DNA of 64,000 nucleotides, taken from positions 33,326,353-33,390,352 of the forward strand of contig NC_092639.1 in the NCBI RefSeq assembly GCF_039555335.1, read 5' to 3'. Shown here one piece after another: positions 59,601 to 64,000 of the stretch; the first letter of the stretch is position 1; every line of letters starts with the position of its first letter. Below the pieces are notes generated by a model. That model was not told where the DNA came from. It did no database searches and saw only the letters and a program-made list of their open reading frames with translations. Both the position numbers and the translations under genes were made by a program. The DNA is from Amphiura filiformis (taxonomy: Eukaryota; Echinodermata; Ophiuroidea; Amphilepidida; Amphiuridae).

Positions 59601-62600
59601 TCAGTGCACATTTCACTACAGTTTTCAGCACGGTTCTTCAGCGGTCTGCCAATTTGCCACAATTTATGGCATATATTGAAGTGGGGTTCTGGTTGGCTAA
59701 TTGAATCACAGCATCATCACATTGGCATCTCATTCGCTGCAAAGCAACGCATGACCTAGTTCTTTTTACACGATAATCAGAAAGAGCAGTCGGACATCGT
59801 TGAAGGAATTTGCTGAATAGTATAGACCCAACTTCAAAGCCTGTACACATGCATGATTAAGGATGTCGATATAATAATGTGCCCCTACCACACATATTAT
59901 GTGTGTGCAAAAAGCTACCTCAACATGTTGACATTACTGACTACTAAAAAAAAAAACAATATAGGAGTAACTCTGTTTGTTTTATGATAAATTTACATTT
60001 AAAGGCCTATACAGTGATCCTAGCTAAAATGTAAAAAAATAACTGCATATAAAAGTGCTTAAAAGTGAATAAGTCATTAAAATTGTCATTTTACTTTAAA
60101 ACAATTGGCAAAAAACAGCAGTATTAACAAAGTTGAAGCCCCACTCAAATACAGGTAGCTAATCTTATATTTTGTCTTTAATACACAGCTTTTGGCTACT
60201 AGCGGGCTTTGTTAGCACATCTAAGCAAATAACAAAGATTTTTACAAATTTTCCAAATAAGCAAATTGCTTAATAGGCCTTTAAGTGGCTCAAGCCATCT
60301 TGTTGATTCTAAAATTAGGATGCCCCTACCACAAGCAAATCCCTATTCCAGAATTTTGGCACAAATTCACATATCAATTCCCCGCAAAGATTCTCATAAA
60401 CGAATTGTTAGAATCAAACTTGATTCTCATGAACTTTTTATGTTTTACAAATCACAAATTGGGTGTGAATCAAATGATTTTGAAATTTAACTCCATACTT
60501 TGTTTAATGTGTTTTAAATAGGACTACTGTGATGGAGGCAGCCTGGAGGAAAAGATTGATATTGCACGAGGCAAAGACAAGAAATTTGAGGAAGGCCAGA
60601 TTATGCAGTGGTTTATACAGATGGTAATGGCAGTCCAGTATATCCATAGCAAAAAGATACTACACAGGTAAATCACAGCCAAACCTATGGGTAAATTAGA
60701 TGGGACTGGTATCCTCAATGTGGTTTAATACTGTGTGACTCTGGCTATGTTAAACAAACAAAATCAAACAGTTGTTTATTCATTGTTTGAGCATCTTGTT
60801 GAATCATAATCATGCTGGTATATTAGGGATGATGTTCTGCAAGAACAGGGTCACATTAATTTTTTTAATTACGATAAAAACCTGTGTTTCACTTTCTCTG
60901 CTGCACTGTCTCAAACGAAGTACCAATTTGTCATTGTTTTTTTAACAAAATTTGCACAATTTGGGTCTGATTTCATCAAATTTGGTGCGTTTTTTCAGAG
61001 TCCAGCCACACATCCCCACTTAAACCAAAGTTGAGAACCCCCAGTGGAATTCACATATCATATGTAGTACAATATATGGAAGTTTATTTCCATGATATAA
61101 CCCCCCCCCCCCCCCTCCTGGTGAACTCACTACATATAACTCCCAAATTTTCATAGAAGGCAGAAGTTAGAAGGTCAGTTTTAGGCACTGGTCAGTGGAG
61201 AAGTGCAACAGAGAGAGTGAAACCCATATACCCCCCATGGAAGACATGGCCTTAATCTCCAACACAGGGGGTGTAGATTGCAAATGGATTTGCCCATTCA
61301 GGTAACTCCCTATGTAGAAGATTAAGGTCATGTCTTCCATAGTAAGATATCAACTGAAATATAGCCCATTGAAATGATCGATGTGCAGATCAACTCAGAA
61401 GAATTTTCTTCTTGAAATTTAATTGAACAAGCATTACCAGTAAATGACTACCACTTATATTTTGTATGCTAGAAAGAAATAATAATTTTTAATTGTTTGG
61501 TACAATTCTGCTTTATTTTAGAGATCTTAAAACACAAAATATTTTCATGACAAAGAAAGAAGTGATCAAATTAGGTAAGTGAGATTTTGTTGAAGAAGAA
61601 TAGAATATTGTGTTTTTTTACAATCAGAGAAAAATATAGTTGGCATACTTGCTCAAAACATTTCAAATGCTTGTCATACCAATAGTGTGAAAGCGAGTGG
61701 TACAAGTCCAGTCCTTTATTTTTGAGGAGCTCGATCACGCAGGCGCTTCTACTGCGCACTTCAAAGCATTATTATGTTATTATGGATCCAAGTGTGTGCA
61801 ATATTGGATCCAACACATAATAATGATCAAATTGGATGCTTTACGCCCAATATTTATTAGTCTCGTCATAGCTCGACCATTAAATATGGGTTCAATAGAT
61901 CCAATTTTATATCATAGTCGGTAGCGTTAGTAGCAGCGCTCCTTATTTGGAATTTGTTTGAAGAAATAATTTATTTACTGAGCATAAAACAAATTACGCT
62001 CATTTCATCCAAGAACTGTATCACATCAATCACTCTGAATACCAATCTGTTGAAACAGCATGCTAGTAAAGACTGCGAATGAAATAGCATGACAATGGTC
62101 TTGAGACTAACACTAACAAATCATATCTGGTCTTCTCATCGTTCCGAAAATACAAGTACGAATTTTGTTTCTTTTCTAGAACAATAGGCAGTGTTCGGAG
62201 GCATGCTTCAGGGATCGCACATAGGACTATTTTGTTTTCAATTTGCGTGCATGTTTTGAAGATCGGTCAATGTAATAATGGCTGGGCACAGATATCGCCA
62301 TGGAAATTCTGAATTGCACAGTAAACATTGTTAAAACAAGTGAGATTTAAACAAGGACTGATTGTTGCCCGTTTTTGTGATGCTAAAAACCACCAGTGCG
62401 TAATATCATCACCTGTTGGATTCCATATTGGCTATTAGCCATATAGTGAATTCACTCGGCAAACCAAACATTTTAGCACCTTTCATTAAATTGAGTTCCT
62501 CAAAAATCGCAGGAGAGTGATTTTGATTTCAATCTAGCTCCATAACAAAACTAGGAGTGTGATTGATGGAGCTCCACCAAATTCTAAATGTGAAAGCCTG

Positions 62601-63232
62601 CAAGTCTGTCATAAATTTAAGTAGAGACTCCGCCCTGTATCCCAACGTTCCCCATTCCCCATATTTTAATGTCGGAGGGTCTCATGGACCTGATGACAAC
62701 ATGGCTTTGTCCAACATTGAATTGTGGGGAGTGGAAGCAGAGATTCACAAAAAGTATGCCAACATTTTTCCATGATTGCAGATGTTAGTTAAATAGTTGT
62801 TATGGTTTTAATCTTTAATTTCTCATCACTTTATTTGTAGTTACGTTTTCAGTAGAACATTGTAAGCCGTCAACGTGACGTCATATGCCGCCATCTTGTA
62901 GGTACACGCTGTGATGGTTGTTCGATCTCCATGCGTGAGCAACAAAATCACAGCGTTGATGCGCGATAACAGCTGCTTGGCAAGCTGCGCCCTGCGCGTA
63001 GTGTCCGACGCGTGAACACACAGATCATTTGTACCCGCAAGATGGCGAAAGGCTGACGGCCTCTATTGTAACATGGTGATCATAATGTGTTTTTAACATC
63101 GCAGGTGATTTTGGCATAGCTCGTACATTGGAACATACCATAGATAAGGCTAGTACCTGTGTAGGCACACCTAGCTACCTCAGCCCAGAAATGTGTCAAG
63201 ATATACCCTATAATAACAAGTCGGATATGTGG
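44543..63232 (+). CDS. NIMA-related (NEK) serine/threonine kinase, N-terminal part (6 exons, 3' end outside window)
   Basis: Coding exons: 44543-44631, 46364-46441, 59225-59318, 60522-60667, 61522-61574, 63105-63232; 588 bases, 196 codons, all phases consistent and all introns GT–AG. The kinase domain reads in order: glycine loop [12 protein letters not shown], lysine in LLALKKI, alpha-C Glu in LKEAR, RHPHIV, hinge [10 protein letters not shown], catalytic loop [18 protein letters not shown], and activation segment [10 protein letters not shown] with [16 protein letters not shown] and PYNNKSD are hallmarks of the NEK family, which acts in centrosome, cilium and mitotic control. The subfamily cannot be assigned without the C-terminal part. 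The glycine loop has Gly where most kinases have Phe/Tyr. The next exon lies outside the window or was not recognised in 63233-64000. Confidence 0.93.
44632..46363 (+). other. NEK intron 1
   Basis: GT–AG intron of 1.7 kb. It holds a C-rich run near 44881, a short CATA microsatellite at 44929-44947, and no gene-like coding signal. The short open frames near 45.1 kb look random or repeat-derived. Confidence 0.75.
46364..46441 (+). CDS. NEK kinase coding exon 2 (ATP-binding Lys, alpha-C helix)
   Basis: Encodes [20 protein letters not shown] and VLKEA plus two bases of Arg. The acceptor is ATTGCAG and the donor GTATGA. It carries the ATP-binding Lys and the alpha-C Glu. The following intron is 12.8 kb. 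Confidence 0.9.
46463..47040 (+). repeat. Tandem 255-bp repeats (about 2.3 copies)
   Basis: AAACTTTTGCAAAATGAAGG at about 46468 recurs near 46724 and 46982, with AAGCCATT, TATTATTGTG and GGTGTCCAAAGCAGAA in the same order. Located just after NEK exon 2. Confidence 0.8.
47125..47205 (-). repeat. tRNA-like relic (SINE fragment)
   Basis: On the minus strand CCCGGGTTCAAGTCCCAG is a good B box in a tRNA-like setting. The A box is poor, so this is at most a SINE remnant. Confidence 0.35.
49447..49813. mobile_element. Fold-back MITE flanked by TTAA
   Basis: TTAA (49443-49446) then GGTGGTACTACACCC. The right end GTGTAGTACCACC is followed by TTAA (49814-49817). The arms pair for over 100 bases, including TTTTGCATTTTTCTCAAAAA and GGGGTAAGGA. 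Confidence 0.88.
50263..50494 (+). repeat. Dispersed 220-bp repeat, copy 1
   Basis: Starts ATGCAGTTTAATTAGCTCG and contains CTTCCGTAGTGAAGTCAC, CTTCCGTAAGGAAGTCACGT and GGCAAGGCTTCGCCCGGG. Nearly identical to 56832-57058 in the same orientation. Confidence 0.88.
54057..55922. mobile_element. 1.87-kb inverted-repeat element with reiterated GGAGGCTTCA motif
   Basis: Terminal inverted repeats of about 40 bp: TATATGGTCATTTTCAC then RGTAAAGGGTGTAACTTT, mirrored at the right end. Inside, GTTTCGGAGGCTTCA with GTTAAC nearby recurs near 54590, 54771, 54959 (inverted), 55135, 55153 and 55535 (inverted). AT-rich, no transposase ORF. TA at the ends hints at a TA target. Confidence 0.84.
56276..56833 (+). 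repeat. 558-bp direct repeat, copy A
   Basis: Begins CAGTTTTTGGATCATTTTTC and ends GTGTCTAGGGATAAT. It matches 57975-58535 at very high identity with a few one- or two-base differences. Confidence 0.9.
56832..57058 (+). repeat. Dispersed 220-bp repeat, copy 2
   Basis: Nearly identical to 50263-50494. It directly abuts the end of the 558-bp direct repeat copy A. Confidence 0.88.
57975..58535 (+). repeat. 561-bp direct repeat, copy B
   Basis: Second copy of 56276-56833, same orientation, 1.14 kb apart. Confidence 0.9.
59225..59318 (+). CDS. NEK kinase coding exon 3
   Basis: Encodes [20 protein letters not shown] and [11 protein letters not shown], ending in phase 0 before GTAAGC. RHPHIV and the following beta strands are typical of the NEK N-lobe. 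Confidence 0.92.
60522..60667 (+). CDS. NEK kinase coding exon 4 (hinge to catalytic loop)
   Basis: Encodes [20 protein letters not shown], then [19 protein letters not shown] and two bases of Arg of the HRD motif. Acceptor AAATAG, donor GTAAAT. Confidence 0.93.
61217..61368. mobile_element. MITE, CATGTCTTCC family copy 3
   Basis: Shares CATGGAAGACATGGCCTTAA, CACAGGGGGTGTAGATTGCA and the AGCCCA end with 10059-10246; in NEK intron 4. Confidence 0.72.
61522..61574 (+). CDS. NEK kinase coding exon 5 (catalytic loop)
   Basis: A 53-base exon encoding [17 protein letters not shown]. The HRD arginine codon is split across the upstream junction, and the Gly before DFG across the downstream one. Acceptor TTTTAG, donor GTAAGT. 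Confidence 0.92.
62850..63075. repeat. Imperfect inverted repeat with CRE and GCCATCTTG words
   Basis: Left GCCGTC...GCCGCCATCTTGTAGGTAC and right GTACCCGCAAGATGGCGAAA...GACGGC face each other. It lies directly before NEK exon 6. TGACGTCA is at 62876-62883. Confidence 0.6.
63105..63232 (+). CDS. NEK kinase coding exon 6 (DFG, activation loop, APE-like motif)
   Basis: Encodes [20 protein letters not shown], then [20 protein letters not shown] and MW, ending in phase 0 before GTAAGT. The expected continuation (Ser-Leu-Gly-type) was not found in the remaining 768 bases. Confidence 0.92.
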
Positions 63233-63440
63233 GTAAGTTTATCAATTTTTCCCAGAATCCTTATAATATTAACCAAGTTCTATTTCCTTGAATATGTATA
63301 TATTTATATCTCATTCATTGCTATGAATGAATGAAAGTCTATTATTGCATTTGTGCGTTTGCAAATAATAAAATATGATTAGATCACACGGACACACGCA
63401 TATGAATGTTAATTGTAACTTCAGATAATATTTGAGAATT

Positions 63441-63622
63441 AGGGATTCAATCATGTTTCACCGTTGTTCATCACCGTTTAACAACGATGCGGCGCGTCGT
63501 CTGCGTGGTTTACTTGCGAGGGCAGCTTTAGCTGCCCGGCGAAGTAAACCACGCTGACGCTGCCGGACGCGAAGTTGTTAAACGGTGATGAACAACGGTA
63601 AAACATGATTGAATCCCTTTCA
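63441..63622. mobile_element. Palindromic MITE
   Basis: GGGATTCAATCATGTTTCAC followed by CGTTGTTCATCACCGTTTAA is mirrored to the right with one difference (GTTTTACCG). An inner GC-rich hairpin (GTGGTTTACTTGC / GAAGTAAACCAC) adds a second pairing. Confidence 0.82.
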
Positions 63623-64000
63623 ACAACGTAAAGAAGCTAAAGATCGTATAAATCACGATTATTTCACGAGGAATGTCATTTAATCATTGTCACTCATCTT
63701 TACAAAAACTTCGATAATTTCTCTGTTGATATCAGCAATAAAAACTAGGGCCTACAGAATAAAACGGAAATGTTTAGCCGCTACCTGAAAAATACTGAAT
63801 TCAACTTGCAAGCTTGCACATGCACAAAAGTTCCAGACATGACGAATTTTACGCGCTCTCGCGTAACGCGTAATCTTGCTTGCGTTCGCGAATACGCTGC
63901 AGTAAAAGTGTGGGTTCATCACGGATTAACAACGGTTGGCTCCTGTACAAAGGTATAGAAGGAGTTGTTGAATACAATGTATAGACTATTGGCCTTGGTG
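63623..64000. other. Window end, no exon recognised
   Basis: Should be NEK intron 6. A word GATTAACAACGG near 63924 resembles the palindrome just upstream, so the larger element may continue here. Confidence 0.45.

Larger units (their letters stand above)
59319..63104 (+). other. NEK introns 3 to 5
   Basis: Introns 59319-60521, 60668-61521 and 61575-63104. They hold an inverted-repeat element at 61217-61368, a C17-18 run near 61099-61117 and an imperfect inverted repeat at about 62850-63075. No other coding signal was seen. Confidence 0.7.

Overview
The window looks like nuclear DNA of an invertebrate animal. It is AT-rich, has split genes with GT–AG introns, and is dense with small inverted-repeat transposons. 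The palindromic word AGGCCT recurs throughout, and both recognisable genes are close to deuterostome homologues, so an echinoderm or hemichordate is my best guess; this is inference only. Bacterial features such as operons or ribosome binding sites are absent.

Two host genes can be read exon by exon. (1) Minus strand, 20234 to 10455: a complete RNF2/RING1-type Polycomb E3 ubiquitin ligase, nine coding exons, 466 residues. All splice phases agree. It has an N-terminal RING and a C-terminal RAWUL domain. Its linker is enlarged by a tandem six-residue Gly-Ser-Gln-Asp-His-Gln repeat encoded by an 18-bp minisatellite. (2) Plus strand, 44543 to beyond 63232: the first six coding exons (196 codons) of a NIMA-related (NEK) protein kinase, from the glycine loop through DFG to the APE-like motif. 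The gene runs off or past the window end. Its 12.8-kb second intron is full of repeats, and two short upstream ORFs precede its start.

The rest is mobile DNA. At 26.2–33.5 kb a 5'-truncated CR1/L2-like LINE on the minus strand is split by a complete 5.38-kb Ty3/Gypsy-type LTR retrotransposon (27159–32537). The element has 187-bp LTRs that read as identical, a GACGA target duplication and a polypurine tract. Its gag and pol are broken by one stop codon and about three single-base frameshifts. Many short inverted-repeat elements are spread over the window. Two of them sit in a 54-bp minisatellite inside RNF2 intron 8, where the neighbouring repeat units reveal the empty site and the TA duplications.

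The most unusual pattern is a set of larger non-coding inverted-repeat elements (about 18.5–19.45, 22.9–25.9, 41.4–41.9, 42.1–43.8 and 54.1–55.9 kb). Each has its own terminal inverted repeat and its own short motif repeated many times inside. The largest is a nearly 3-kb palindrome flanked by TTAA, whose arms carry an 18-bp motif in alternating orientation. I read these as non-autonomous DNA transposons; no transposase gene was found anywhere in the window.

All calls come from reading the sequence and from remembered family features. No database search, folding or alignment program was run.
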